From Pseudomonadota bacterium (lineage in GTDB: Bacteria; Pseudomonadota; Gammaproteobacteria; UBA11654), in the NCBI GenBank assembly GCA_029979325.1, contig JAPOHS010000003.1, forward strand, positions 1 to 36,718: a stretch of DNA of 36,718 bases, in the 5' to 3' direction. The position numbers and the translations under genes were made by a program. How positions within the stretch are numbered: the first letter of the stretch is position 1; every line of letters begins with the position of its first letter. Below are positions 8,353 to 15,762 of the stretch, one piece after another. Below the pieces are notes generated by a model. It did not search any database. It worked only from the letters and a program-made list of their open reading frames with translations, and had not been told where the DNA came from.

Positions 8353-9221
8353 TTCTGGGTTCCATGAGCTTGAACTTTGATTGAACCCAAGATTGATCCA
8401 AGCTTTCCAGATTTTTCCCAGCCCAGATCATTGATCATTCCATAGATCAATCCTGCTCGGTAAGCATCACCACAACCGGTGGGGTCTGCTTCATTTTCAA
8501 CTGGTATGGGATCAATTGAAAGCACTTGGTCTTCAACATAAATATCTGAGCCTTGACCACCTTTGGTAACGATCATCGCTGCAACTTTTTCTTTGATCTG
8601 ATTCTGTTCGAGCCCTGTGATCTCTGAAAGAAGATTTGCTTCATATTCATTGAGAATAATCCACTTGGCCTGGTCAATAAAATTTAAGACTTCTGACTTA
8701 TCAAACATTGGAAGCCCTTGACCAGGGTCATACATAATTGGAATGCCTTTGTTATGCATCTCATTGGCATGCAAAATGGTGCTCTCCTTCCCGTCTGGTG
8801 AAAGAATAACCATCTCTATCCCGTCTGCATCAGGAATTGGATTGTTGTGTCCCTCTTCCATCGCTCCGGGGTGAAATGAGGTCAACTGATTATTTTTTTG
8901 GTCAGTGGTGATAAAACATTGTGCGGTATACATATCTTCAATCACCTTGATACCAGATATAGAAATATCATTGGCCTCCATCCATGCTCGATAATCACCG
9001 AAATCTTTACCCACGGTCGCACAAATGATGGGTTCCATGCCTAGCTTCTTCATATTAAATCCAATATTGCCAGCACAACCCCCAAATTCTTTTCTCAGTC
9101 TTGGGACATTGAATGCAACGCTCAATATATGAATCTGATCCGGAAGAATGAAATCACCAAACTCACCATCGAACTCCATTAAATAGTCATAGGCAACTGA
9201 TCCGCAAACAACAACAGACAT
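8313..9221 (-). CDS. PfkB-family kinase, adenosine kinase-like
   Basis: This is a 302-residue ribokinase-fold sugar/nucleoside kinase. The N-terminal motif GGCAGNIGFNMKKLG (about 47-61) is typical of the bacterial adenosine-kinase-like branch. The C-terminal PfkB signature ADPTGCGDAYRAGL (about 249-262) carries the catalytic Asp of the GCGD segment. Probable role: ATP-dependent phosphorylation of adenosine to AMP in purine salvage; another nucleoside or sugar substrate is possible. The start is the ATG at 9219-9221, with AAGGAGT 6 nt upstream; a TTG one codon earlier is less likely. It sits 17 nt downstream of pepP in the same operon. Its 3' end overlaps the convergent RND gene by 40 nt. Family secure, substrate moderate. 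Confidence 0.82.
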   Translation of the reverse strand: MSVVVCGSVAYDYLMEFDGEFGDFILPDQIHILSVAFNVPRLRKEFGGCAGNIGFNMKKLGMEPIICATVGKDFGDYRAWMEANDISISGIKVIEDMYTAQCFITTDQKNNQLTSFHPGAMEEGHNNPIPDADGIEMVILSPDGKESTILHANEMHNKGIPIMYDPGQGLPMFDKSEVLNFIDQAKWIILNEYEANLLSEITGLEQNQIKEKVAAMIVTKGGQGSDIYVEDQVLSIDPIPVENEADPTGCGDAYRAGLIYGMINDLGWEKSGKLGSILGSIKVQAHGTQNHVFELEALLSRL

Positions 9222-9238
9222 CAAATACTCCTTATCGA

Positions 9239-10546
9239 TTAATTTTTAGCCATGATTGACTCCACTTCGTCAATCTCTTTAGGCAAAGCTTTTGTTAGAA
9301 CATCGCAACCGCTTTTAGTGACAAGAACATCATCTTCTATCCTGATGCCAATGCCTCTGTATTGAGATGGAACATTCTTATTCTTCTTGGAAATATAAAT
9401 ACCAGGCTCAATGGTTAAAACCATGCCGGGTTTGAATTTTCTAGATTTTCCTTTTTGATCCATATAAGCGCCGACATCGTGAACATCCATTCCAAGCCAG
9501 TGCCCAATACCATGCATATAAAAATCCTTATAGGCTTCAGACTTAATCAACTGATCCAATCGTCCTTTCAACAGCCCAAGTTTTTTAAGGCCTTGAGTCA
9601 ATCCTCTGATGGCTTCTGATTGCAAACCCTCAAAAGTTTGCCCTGGCTTGACGCTGTCAATTGCAGTCTTTTGAACTTTCAGAACCACCTCGTAAATCTC
9701 TTTTTGCTCTTTGCTGTATTTGCCTGATATTGGTATTGTTCGAGTAATATCAGCCGCATACATTTCATGCTCACATCCGGCATCGGTTAACAAAAGTTGT
9801 CCTTCTTTCATTTCATCCCGATTGCTGATGTAATGAAGCGTGCAAGCATTCTCGCCTGAGGCAACAATGCTAGTATAGGCAGGGACTGCGCCGTGCTTGC
9901 CGAATTCATGAATAATATCTGCTTCAATTTGGTACTCGTATACTCCGGGTTTGCAATTCTTGAATACTCGTTTATGCGCATCGACAGAAATCTTGGCTGA
10001 TTGTTTCATCAAGCTGATCTCATTTCTGGATTTGATGAGTCTCATTTCATGAATCAGTGGTTCCAAGGCTTGAATCTCAGATGGCACAACACCGCCTCTC
10101 CTCTGCCCTGCTCTCACATCATTAAAGCTCTTCATTAAAGTCTTATCCAAAACATCATCTTGCCCAAGTGTGAAAAATATTTTCTGTCGGCCCAAAAAGA
10201 GAGATGGAAGAATTGGCTCCAAGTCTTCAATCTTAAAACTCTGGTCTGCTCCAAAATTCTTCTTCACGCCATTGAGTCCTTCCATATGACCATCCCAAAT
10301 CTCAGTCAAAGGGTTTTTTGCCCTCAAACACACAATGAAAGCCCCGTCTTCTCTTCCAGGTGCTAAAATCATGACGGCATCAGGCTCAGAGAACCCGGTA
10401 AAATAATAGAAATCGCTATCCGGTCTATAGGGATAGTCTGTGTCTCGACTTCTTACTCGTGTATTGGCTGTTGGGATTACAGCAATACCATCTTTGCCAA
10501 TTAACTTGGCGAGTCTGCGTCGTCTTTTTTCAAATTCTTTATTCAT
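9239..10546 (-). CDS. pepP: Xaa-Pro aminopeptidase P
   Basis: This is a 435-residue M24 metallopeptidase that removes an N-terminal residue from peptides with proline in second position, in the cytoplasm. It has the PepP N-terminal domain (about 1-170) and a pita-bread catalytic domain (about 175-430). Five metal ligands are visible: D255 (LLLTD), D266 (EMYAADIT), H349 (MHGIGHWLGM), E380 (LTIEPGIY) and E404 (IRIEDDV). These line up with the E. coli set D260, D271, H354, E383 and E406, as I recall them. It follows the ygfB-like gene with an ATGA overlap (10543-10546), the same neighbour pair as in E. coli. Confidence 0.95.
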   Translation of the reverse strand: MNKEFEKRRRRLAKLIGKDGIAVIPTANTRVRSRDTDYPYRPDSDFYYFTGFSEPDAVMILAPGREDGAFIVCLRAKNPLTEIWDGHMEGLNGVKKNFGADQSFKIEDLEPILPSLFLGRQKIFFTLGQDDVLDKTLMKSFNDVRAGQRRGGVVPSEIQALEPLIHEMRLIKSRNEISLMKQSAKISVDAHKRVFKNCKPGVYEYQIEADIIHEFGKHGAVPAYTSIVASGENACTLHYISNRDEMKEGQLLLTDAGCEHEMYAADITRTIPISGKYSKEQKEIYEVVLKVQKTAIDSVKPGQTFEGLQSEAIRGLTQGLKKLGLLKGRLDQLIKSEAYKDFYMHGIGHWLGMDVHDVGAYMDQKGKSRKFKPGMVLTIEPGIYISKKNKNVPSQYRGIGIRIEDDVLVTKSGCDVLTKALPKEIDEVESIMAKN

Positions 10547-11082
10547 GAGTCTGATCTAAATTCATCATAAATCATTTGTACACTTAATCGAACAAATTCA
10601 ATTAGCTCCATCAGTGCCAGTTCATCATCGACCTCTTCACTGATCGAATGCGAGTCCAGTTTAGAGATTTGTGTAAAATCTTCAATGATTTCGAATGATT
10701 CATTGTTTTCAACTTGATCAATTTTAAGGTCATGCTCTGTTAAGAGGAAACTGACGCCATCTATGAAGCCCTGGCACCATATAGAAAGCGCCTCAGCCCT
10801 TTCTTGAATCGAGCTGCTCTCGCCCGGAATGATTAGCTCGAAGCTTAAATCTCCAGCATGAAGCCTGTTTGAATCTGTTTCAATGATCCTTTGAAGTGCT
10901 TTTCTGTATGTTGCTATTTGGACAGATACAGTGGCTCCATCATCGGATTTATCAAGTGGAATAAACTCCTCAAAAGAGTCGCTTTGAAAACAAATCTGAG
11001 AACATATCCCGCCATGTGTTTCAGGCAGACTCATATCTATTGAAGCACTTTTTCTGAGTCCATCTAGTTTGTCAAAATCCAT
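10543..11082 (-). CDS. ygfB: UPF0149 (YgfB-like) protein
   Basis: This is a 179-residue protein of the UPF0149/YgfB family. The segment RAEALSIWCQGFIDGVSFLL is the family hallmark. The acidic C-terminal helix EEVDDELALMELIEFVRLSVQMIYDEF is also typical. In Pseudomonas, YgfB has been linked to control of ampDh3 through AlpA; in most species the role is unknown. The start is taken at 11082, giving MDFDKLDG with GGAG 11 nt upstream. The frame stays open eight codons further, but no ribosome site is seen there and it would enter the divergent promoter region. It overlaps pepP by 4 nt and heads a ygfB-pepP-kinase operon, divergent from the zapB-like/zapA genes. Confidence 0.8.
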   Translation of the reverse strand: MDFDKLDGLRKSASIDMSLPETHGGICSQICFQSDSFEEFIPLDKSDDGATVSVQIATYRKALQRIIETDSNRLHAGDLSFELIIPGESSSIQERAEALSIWCQGFIDGVSFLLTEHDLKIDQVENNESFEIIEDFTQISKLDSHSISEEVDDELALMELIEFVRLSVQMIYDEFRSDS

Positions 11083-11115
11083 TTTTCTATTATCTCCTCG
11101 AAACATTATACTGAT

Positions 11116-11144
11116 TTGACCGATGGCTCAGGACAAATTATAGT
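11116..11144 (+). promoter_or_regulatory. Strong promoter of the zapB-like/zapA operon, start site at the ATG
   Basis: TTGACC (11116-11121) and TATAGT (11139-11144) are separated by exactly 17 nt. Seven bases (AACTGCT) separate the -10 from the ATG at 11152. The predicted transcription start therefore falls on the A of the start codon, with no ribosome site between. This implies a leaderless mRNA unless another promoter exists upstream. Confidence 0.65.
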
Positions 11145-11151
11145 AACTGCT

Positions 11152-11382
11152 ATGAATAAGGTCTCAGAAAAAGAACTCCTAGCCTCAGTTGAGAAATTGG
11201 AGATTAAAATCAGTCAGTTGATCCAAGAGAAAGAAAAGCTTTCCACAGAAAATCAATCACTTAGCAAAAAGAACGAAGAGCTTATTCAAGCAGTGCAGTC
11301 CTTAGAATCACTTAAAGATCAAGCAAGAGTCAAAGCGGAAAATGTATTGCGTCGCCTGGAAGAGATAGAACCTCTCGCATGA
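11152..11382 (+). CDS. Small coiled-coil protein upstream of zapA (TIGR02449/ZapB-like)
   Basis: This is a 76-residue protein that is almost entirely one coiled coil (about 5-70). Heptads are dominated by Leu, Lys and Glu (ASVEKLEIKISQL, then EKLSTENQSLSKKNEELI). Small coiled-coil proteins of this type (the TIGR02449 group) are regularly found just before zapA in gammaproteobacteria. They are thought to be cell-division related by analogy with ZapB. The ATG at 11152 is chosen because the alternative TTG at 11116 lies inside the promoter's -35 hexamer. Its stop overlaps the zapA start (ATGA, 11379-11382), so the two are translationally coupled. Role in the Z-ring is inference from position and shape. 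Confidence 0.75.
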   Translation: MNKVSEKELLASVEKLEIKISQLIQEKEKLSTENQSLSKKNEELIQAVQSLESLKDQARVKAENVLRRLEEIEPLA

Positions 11383-11717
11383 ACGAAACCGTTTCTATCG
11401 AAATCATGGGTGAACAATTCACCATCAAATGCCCATCAGATCAAAAAGCCAATTTAATAAAGGCAGCAAAAATGGTTCATGAAGCGATGAAGAAAATCAG
11501 CGATCAGGGCACTGCATTTGGTGTGAACAGAATAGCAGTCATGGCAGCTCTAAATATCGCAAACGATGCCATCACTGGCAATGCTGAAATGGCTTCAAAA
11601 ATCAGAACTGAGTATGACTCAGAATTGGATTTGGACGAGATTCAAAACAAGATTGAGAATTTATCTCATGATGTAGAAAATTCTCTTAACTCTGGGATTG
11701 ATTTAAAGCTACAATAA
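11379..11717 (+). CDS. zapA: Cell division protein ZapA
   Basis: This is a 112-residue ZapA, a small dimer/tetramer that binds FtsZ and bundles Z-ring filaments in the cytoplasm. The N-terminal globular part has the expected strand pattern VSIEIMGEQFTIKCP. A first helix (ANLIKAAKMVHEAMKKI) and the conserved RIAVMAALNIANDAI segment follow. The C-terminal coiled coil (about 75-112) mediates tetramerisation. The gene overlaps the zapB-like gene by 4 nt. Six nt after its stop comes the predicted 5' end of 6S RNA, then fau, which is the classic gammaproteobacterial order zapA-ssrS-fau. The 6S promoter appears to lie inside the last 30 nt of this gene. Confidence 0.92.
   Translation: MNETVSIEIMGEQFTIKCPSDQKANLIKAAKMVHEAMKKISDQGTAFGVNRIAVMAALNIANDAITGNAEMASKIRTEYDSELDLDEIQNKIENLSHDVENSLNSGIDLKLQ
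11686..11715 (+). promoter_or_regulatory. Candidate 6S RNA promoter inside the zapA 3' end
   Basis: TTAACT (11686-11691) and TACAAT (11710-11715) are spaced by 18 nt. The -10 ends about 7 nt before the predicted 5' end of the 6S RNA at 11723. Both hexamers are imperfect (4/6 and 5/6 matches to consensus). The position fits well. Confidence 0.5.
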
Positions 11718-11722
11718 AGTCA

Positions 11723-11911
11723 GAAGATCGCCTGCGGTGCTCGAGTTTCATTGAAGGACCTCTCGGCCCTTAATTAAACAAACAGGGATCAATGTCTACA
11801 TTAATATTGAGCATTACCATTTTTATGGGAAGCCTACGTTGATGTGTCAGAGCCCACCTATTGCTCAGGCCTGAGAGCAACAAATGGGACACGGTATTGT
11901 GGGTCATCTTC
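11723..11911 (+). ncRNA. ssrS: 6S RNA
   Basis: This is an RNA of about 189 nt that binds the RNA polymerase sigma-70 holoenzyme by mimicking an open promoter, and damps transcription in stationary phase. The closing stem is visible: GAAGAT (11723-11728) pairs with ATCTTC (11906-11911). The following GCCTGCGGTGCTC pairs, with many G-U pairs, with GGTATTGTGGGT upstream of the 3' end. This matches the conserved 'GCCTG.GGTG' terminal stem of gammaproteobacterial 6S RNA. Length and location between zapA and fau are exactly as in E. coli. A covariance-model search would confirm the ends. The 3' end may be processed from a transcript continuing into fau. Confidence 0.9.
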
Positions 11912-11921
11912 TTCCAAACAG

Positions 11922-12485
11922 ATGGAAACGATCAGAAAAGAAAAGAAGACAATAAGATTGAATATGTCTTATGACATGGTCAATGAAAAAAGTTCGCAAA
12001 TCACAAAGAATTTACTCGCACTCAATATCATTCATCAAGGAATGAATATTGCAATTTTTGCTTCTTTTCAAAATGAACCAGATACAGAAGAACTGATCAA
12101 TTATCTTTGGTCAGATAGAAAAGAACTATATCTTCCTGTTACGGATAAAGGCTCTTTAAAATTCTATAAATATAGTTCTGATTCAGTGCTTTTAAAAAAT
12201 CGCTTTGGTATTCCTGAACCGAATACGAATCAAACCGAAGAAATTCCCATTCAATCCCTTGATATTATTTTGATACCACTTGTTGCCTTTGATCAATCCT
12301 GCAATCGAATTGGCATGGGATCAGGCTTTTATGATAAAGCGCTTTGTGCACTGAATGATTCTAAGAAGAAGACACATTTAATTGGTTTAGCCTATGAATT
12401 TCAGAAAGTGGATCAAATTGAGCCCAATAAATGGGACATTCCTCTTGATTCTGTTGTAACAGAAAAGAAGGTCTATCATTCCTAA
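11922..12485 (+). CDS. fau: 5-formyltetrahydrofolate cyclo-ligase
   Basis: This is a 187-residue enzyme (ygfA/fau, MTHFS family) that uses ATP to convert 5-formyl-THF to 5,10-methenyl-THF and so recycles stored folate. Visible features are the N-terminal RKEKKTIR basic helix, the central LPVTDKGSLKFYKY, and the family signature MGSGFYDKAL near residues 128-137. The latter corresponds to the G-G-G-x-Y-D-R ATP/folate site. The frame is open back to 11844, but those codons lie inside 6S RNA, so the ATG at 11922 is chosen. It is only 10 nt past the 6S 3' end and has no obvious ribosome site, which fits a 6S-fau dicistronic transcript as in E. coli. Confidence 0.9.
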   Translation: METIRKEKKTIRLNMSYDMVNEKSSQITKNLLALNIIHQGMNIAIFASFQNEPDTEELINYLWSDRKELYLPVTDKGSLKFYKYSSDSVLLKNRFGIPEPNTNQTEEIPIQSLDIILIPLVAFDQSCNRIGMGSGFYDKALCALNDSKKKTHLIGLAYEFQKVDQIEPNKWDIPLDSVVTEKKVYHS

Positions 12486-12513
12486 AGCCTCACCCATATG
12501 TCAAAATAGTTTC

Positions 12514-13176
12514 ATGAATCCAGAAGAACAAAAACAACAAGCAGCATTAAAATCCTTAGAATTCATAGACGATGATTGCATACTGGGCGTCGGTACCGGC
12601 TCAACAGTGAATCACTTAATCACGGCTCTACCGAGTGTAAAAAATAAGATAGATGCTGTCACATCGAGTTCTGAGGCAAGCACCAAGCTGCTTGAAGAGA
12701 ATGGGTTCAGAGTTGATGACCTCTCCTCTGTTGGCTCACCTGATCTCTACATTGACGGTGCAGATGAAATCACTGAGCATTTCCATATGATTAAAGGTGG
12801 CGGTGGCGCACTGACAAGAGAGAAAATTATTGCAGAAGCATCGAGAAAGTTTGTATGCATCATTGATGACTCAAAACTCGTTAACCTTTTGGGTAAGTTT
12901 CCACTTCCGGTTGAGGTAATTCCAATGGCAAAATCATTGGTTGCTCGTGAATTGACTAAACTCGGTGGTTTGCCAGAGCTCAGACATGATTTTATAACCG
13001 ATAATGGTAATTTAATCTTGGATGTTCATAATTTAAAGATTCTCGATCCTGTTGATCTTGAAAATCACATCAACAATATCCCTGGAGTTGTCACAAATGG
13101 CATATTCGCAAAAAGATCTGCCGATGTCATGATCATTGGGAATGAATCAGGGCCTGTAACCAAGATCAAAAACTGA
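12514..13176 (+). CDS. rpiA: Ribose-5-phosphate isomerase A
   Basis: This is a 220-residue enzyme that interconverts ribose-5-phosphate and ribulose-5-phosphate in the pentose phosphate pathway. The phosphate-binding loop GVGTGSTV (about 26-33), the TSSSEAS segment, DGADEI (about 82-87) with catalytic acidic residues, and KGGGGALTREKI (about 94-105) with the catalytic Glu/Lys region are all present. Length matches the family (about 219). It begins 28 nt after fau. The stretch before the ATG (CAAAATAGTTTC) lacks a ribosome site. It resembles the -10 region before purC, so a separate weak leaderless promoter is possible. It overlaps the next gene by 1 nt (TGATG). Confidence 0.95.
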   Translation: MNPEEQKQQAALKSLEFIDDDCILGVGTGSTVNHLITALPSVKNKIDAVTSSSEASTKLLEENGFRVDDLSSVGSPDLYIDGADEITEHFHMIKGGGGALTREKIIAEASRKFVCIIDDSKLVNLLGKFPLPVEVIPMAKSLVARELTKLGGLPELRHDFITDNGNLILDVHNLKILDPVDLENHINNIPGVVTNGIFAKRSADVMIIGNESGPVTKIKN

Positions 13177-14075
13177 TGTTGAATCGAAGAGATTTTATAG
13201 CACTGAGCTCACTATCATTTCTACCGAAACTATCAATTGCATCAGCACTGAATCAATCAATGCTGAAAAGGGTGATCCCCTCCTCTGGAGAGGAAATGCC
13301 GGTGATTGGGCTTGGTACTTCCAGAGTCTTTGATATTCAACCATCTAAAAATGAACTCAATGTCAGAGAACAGATATTAGATATTTTTTATGAAAATGGT
13401 GGTCGCCTGATTGATACATCGCCAATGTATGGGATGTCTGAGGAAATCATTGGGATGACTGCAAAGAAATTTATAGAAAAAAATCTTTTCTTTCTTGCGA
13501 CCAAAGTTTGGACTGAAGGCAGAGAAAATGGAATCAGACAAATTGAAGAGTCTTTTCAGAAAATGAGGGCAGACAAAATCAGCTTGATTCAAGTGCACAA
13601 CCTGCTTGATTGGAAAACTCAGATTAAAACACTCCGATCACTCAAAGATGAAGGTCGGATTGACTATATTGGCATCACTCATTACAAATCCAATGCATTT
13701 GATGAAATGATCAAAATAATGAAAGCAGAAAAAGTTGATTTCGCACAATTCAATTATTCCATGGGTGAGCGTGAAGCAGAGCAAAAAATCCTGCCATTTT
13801 GTAAAGACAATGGGATAGCAACACTCATCAATAGACCATTCATGAGAGGCAGATTATTCAGAGAGACCCAAAAGAAAAAATTACCCTCATGGGTTTCTGA
13901 CTACGACATTGATTCTTGGGGTCAATTTTTCTTGAAATACATCATTTCAAATGATGCAGTAACCAATGTCATCCCTGCGACATCAAAAACAAAAAATATG
14001 CTTGATAATGCTAGGGCTGGCATGGGAAAAATGCTTGGCGAAAAAGCAAAAAAGAGAATGCTTGGAGTCTTTTGA
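13176..14075 (+). CDS. Tat-exported aldo/keto reductase
   Basis: This is a 299-residue aldo/keto reductase. The N-terminus MLNRRDFIALSSLSFLPKL has a twin-arginine motif (R4-R5), a hydrophobic stretch and an AxA-like end near residue 24, so export by Tat is likely. The catalytic tetrad is visible: D80 (LIDTSPMYG), Y85, K110 (LATKVW) and H141 (LIQVHN). The cofactor would be NADPH, loaded before export. Substrate is unknown; periplasmic AKRs of this group are poorly described. It starts inside the rpiA stop codon (TGATG), so the two are co-translated, but no pathway link is evident. It converges with rpsI, with only 2 nt between. Confidence 0.85.
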   Translation: MLNRRDFIALSSLSFLPKLSIASALNQSMLKRVIPSSGEEMPVIGLGTSRVFDIQPSKNELNVREQILDIFYENGGRLIDTSPMYGMSEEIIGMTAKKFIEKNLFFLATKVWTEGRENGIRQIEESFQKMRADKISLIQVHNLLDWKTQIKTLRSLKDEGRIDYIGITHYKSNAFDEMIKIMKAEKVDFAQFNYSMGEREAEQKILPFCKDNGIATLINRPFMRGRLFRETQKKKLPSWVSDYDIDSWGQFFLKYIISNDAVTNVIPATSKTKNMLDNARAGMGKMLGEKAKKRMLGVF

Positions 14076-14077
14076 TC

Positions 14078-14470
14078 TTAACGCTTAGAGAACTGAGTCG
14101 CTTTACGTGCTTTCTTCAATCCAACTTTCTTTCTCTCAACACGTCTAGCATCTCGAGTTAAGAACCCTCTTTCTCTTAAAGCTGATCTGAGATTGTCATC
14201 ATATGAAAGAAGTGCTCGACTGAGTCCATGCCTGATGGCACCAGCTTGACCACTTCCACCACCACCTCTGACAGTAGCGACAACATCAATCTTGTCTAGA
14301 AGATCAGTCTGTTCAAGTGGCTGCCTGACAATCATTCGTGCAGTTTCACGATCAAAAAATTCATCCAATGACTTTTTGTTGACCTGAATCTCACCCTTGC
14401 CTCTTTTAATGAAGACTCTCGCAACTGAGCGCTTTCTTCTTCCTGTACCGTAGTGAACTTCAGCAGCCAT
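14078..14470 (-). CDS. rpsI: 30S ribosomal protein S9
   Basis: This is a 130-residue uS9 of normal length. The conserved start [20 protein letters not shown], the central [20 protein letters not shown] and the basic tail ending in QFSKR are all present. The C-terminal Arg reaches the P-site tRNA in the ribosome. The gene follows rplM with a 1-nt TAATG overlap, the standard rplM-rpsI operon. Its end lies 2 nt from the convergent aldo/keto reductase, and no hairpin terminator is seen. Confidence 0.98.
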   Translation of the reverse strand: MAAEVHYGTGRRKRSVARVFIKRGKGEIQVNKKSLDEFFDRETARMIVRQPLEQTDLLDKIDVVATVRGGGGSGQAGAIRHGLSRALLSYDDNLRSALRERGFLTRDARRVERKKVGLKKARKATQFSKR

Positions 14471-14898
14471 TATATTTCCAATGTTTGAGGTTGTTGTGCG
14501 CCATGAGTGTGTTCAGGCCCAGCAAAAACTTTTAGTTTCTTAATCATTGCATTGCCAAGTTTTGTTTTTGGCAACATCCCTCTTACTGACTTTGTAAGCA
14601 CCCTCTCAGGACTCTTATTCATCATGGTTTCGAGGTTCATTGATTTCAGGTTTCCGATGTATCCAGTGTGCTTATGATACATCTTATCTTTCATTTTATT
14701 TCCGGTAACTTTTATGCCAGATGCATTAATTACTACGATGTAATCTCCTGTATCAACATGCGGAGTGTAGATAGGCTTATGCTTACCTCTCAAACGACGA
14801 GCAATCTCAGTAGATAGTCTACCGAGGGTCTTGTCCTTGGCGTCAACCAAGTACCAATCGTGAATCACGTCTTCTTTTTTTGCTGAAACCGTCGTCAT
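14470..14898 (-). CDS. rplM: 50S ribosomal protein L13
   Basis: This is a 142-residue uL13 of normal length. Recognised segments are [19 protein letters not shown] near the N-terminus, GDYIVVINA, the KHTGYIG region and [11 protein letters not shown] (about 104-114). It acts early in 50S subunit assembly. It has its own likely promoter (14932-14960) after rpe and runs into rpsI. The ribosome site is weak (AGGATATGA about 10 nt upstream). Confidence 0.98.
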   Translation of the reverse strand: MTTVSAKKEDVIHDWYLVDAKDKTLGRLSTEIARRLRGKHKPIYTPHVDTGDYIVVINASGIKVTGNKMKDKMYHKHTGYIGNLKSMNLETMMNKSPERVLTKSVRGMLPKTKLGNAMIKKLKVFAGPEHTHGAQQPQTLEI

Positions 14899-14931
14899 TA
14901 TTAGCTTTTCATATCCTATTAAAAGGAGGGT

Positions 14932-14960
14932 AGTCTACTCATCCAAATGGGTTTTTTCAA
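14932..14960 (-). promoter_or_regulatory. Candidate rplM-rpsI promoter
   Basis: On the minus strand TTGAAA (14955-14960) and TAGACT (14932-14937) are exactly 17 nt apart. This gives a start near 14925 and a leader of about 27 nt before rplM. It sits in the 78-nt gap between rpe and rplM, consistent with separate expression of the ribosomal genes. Confidence 0.55.
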
Positions 14961-14976
14961 TGAAATATTAGGAAAA

Positions 14977-15657
14977 TTATTGATTCATATGAGGTGCGAG
15001 ATTTTGCCTCATTTCATCAATCGTGTCGCGGTAGTTATCTGTTCCAAATATCCCAGAACCAGAAACAAAAACATCTGCGCCATAAGAAGCAATGTCACCA
15101 ATATTATTGGCCTTCACTCCCCCATCAATCTCTAGAAAGACTTTTCGACCTGATTTCTCGATCATCGCTCTGGTCTCGGTTAACTTGTCGAGCACTTCAG
15201 GAATAAAACTTTGTCCTGCAAACCCAGGATTCACTGACATCATTGTTATGATCTCGATCTGATCGAGATACTCCTCGACATAACTGAGTGACGTGGGAGG
15301 ATTGATTGCTAAACCAGGAAGACAATCATTTGACCTTATCAGATCTAAAGTGACGCCAATGTCATCGGTGGCTTCAGGATGAAATGTAATATATGTTGCG
15401 CCAGCTTCCGCAAAATCAGCGATCAATCTATCTACTGGTTGCACCATTAAATGCACATCAATTGGAGCTTCAATCCCGTAATCTCTTAAAGATTTACAAA
15501 TCACTGGACCAAATGTCAGATTCGGCACGTAGTGATTATCCATGACATCAAAGTGAACAAAATCAGCGCCTGCAGCGATTACGCTCTCGACTTCTTCGCC
15601 CAATCTAGCAAAGTCAGCAGACAGAATTGAGGGTGCTATTTTGAATTCTTTTGTCAT
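14977..15657 (-). CDS. rpe: Ribulose-phosphate 3-epimerase
   Basis: This is a 226-residue TIM-barrel enzyme that interconverts ribulose-5-phosphate and xylulose-5-phosphate. Present are [13 protein letters not shown] (8-20), the metal-binding [17 protein letters not shown] with its His and Asp (about 35-51), VHLMV (about 68-72, metal His), [14 protein letters not shown] (about 139-152) and the EIDGGVK segment with the catalytic Asp. Length is typical. It lies upstream of rplM-rpsI on the same strand and about 100 nt from divergent purC. Together with rpiA nearby it covers both pentose-5-phosphate isomer steps. Confidence 0.96.
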   Translation of the reverse strand: MTKEFKIAPSILSADFARLGEEVESVIAAGADFVHFDVMDNHYVPNLTFGPVICKSLRDYGIEAPIDVHLMVQPVDRLIADFAEAGATYITFHPEATDDIGVTLDLIRSNDCLPGLAINPPTSLSYVEEYLDQIEIITMMSVNPGFAGQSFIPEVLDKLTETRAMIEKSGRKVFLEIDGGVKANNIGDIASYGADVFVSGSGIFGTDNYRDTIDEMRQNLAPHMNQ

Positions 15658-15683
15658 TTCTAGTAATCCATTTACAGTTACCT

Positions 15684-15689
15684 ATTATG
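15684..15689 (-). promoter_or_regulatory. Possible rpe -10 element
   Basis: CATAAT on the minus strand lies 26 nt before the rpe ATG. The best -35 candidate upstream (TTTAAA, 16-nt spacing) is weak. Recorded as tentative. Confidence 0.3.
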
Positions 15690-15727
15690 CTTAAGAATTT
15701 ATTTGTTTAAAGAAAAAAAACAGATTG

Positions 15728-15756
15728 TTGATTACTGATATTTCTATCCATAAAAT
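15728..15756 (+). promoter_or_regulatory. purC promoter, predicted start at the ATG
   Basis: TTGATT (15728-15733) and TAAAAT (15751-15756) are exactly 17 nt apart. Only six bases (AGTTAT) separate the -10 from the purC ATG at 15763. There is no ribosome site. Predicted transcription therefore starts at the start codon, as for the zapB-like gene. Confidence 0.55.
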
Positions 15757-15762
15757 AGTTAT

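Noticed and set aside
11844..11921. Upstream extension of fau
   Set aside because: These codons lie inside the 6S RNA, and the translation has no similarity to the fau family N-terminus.
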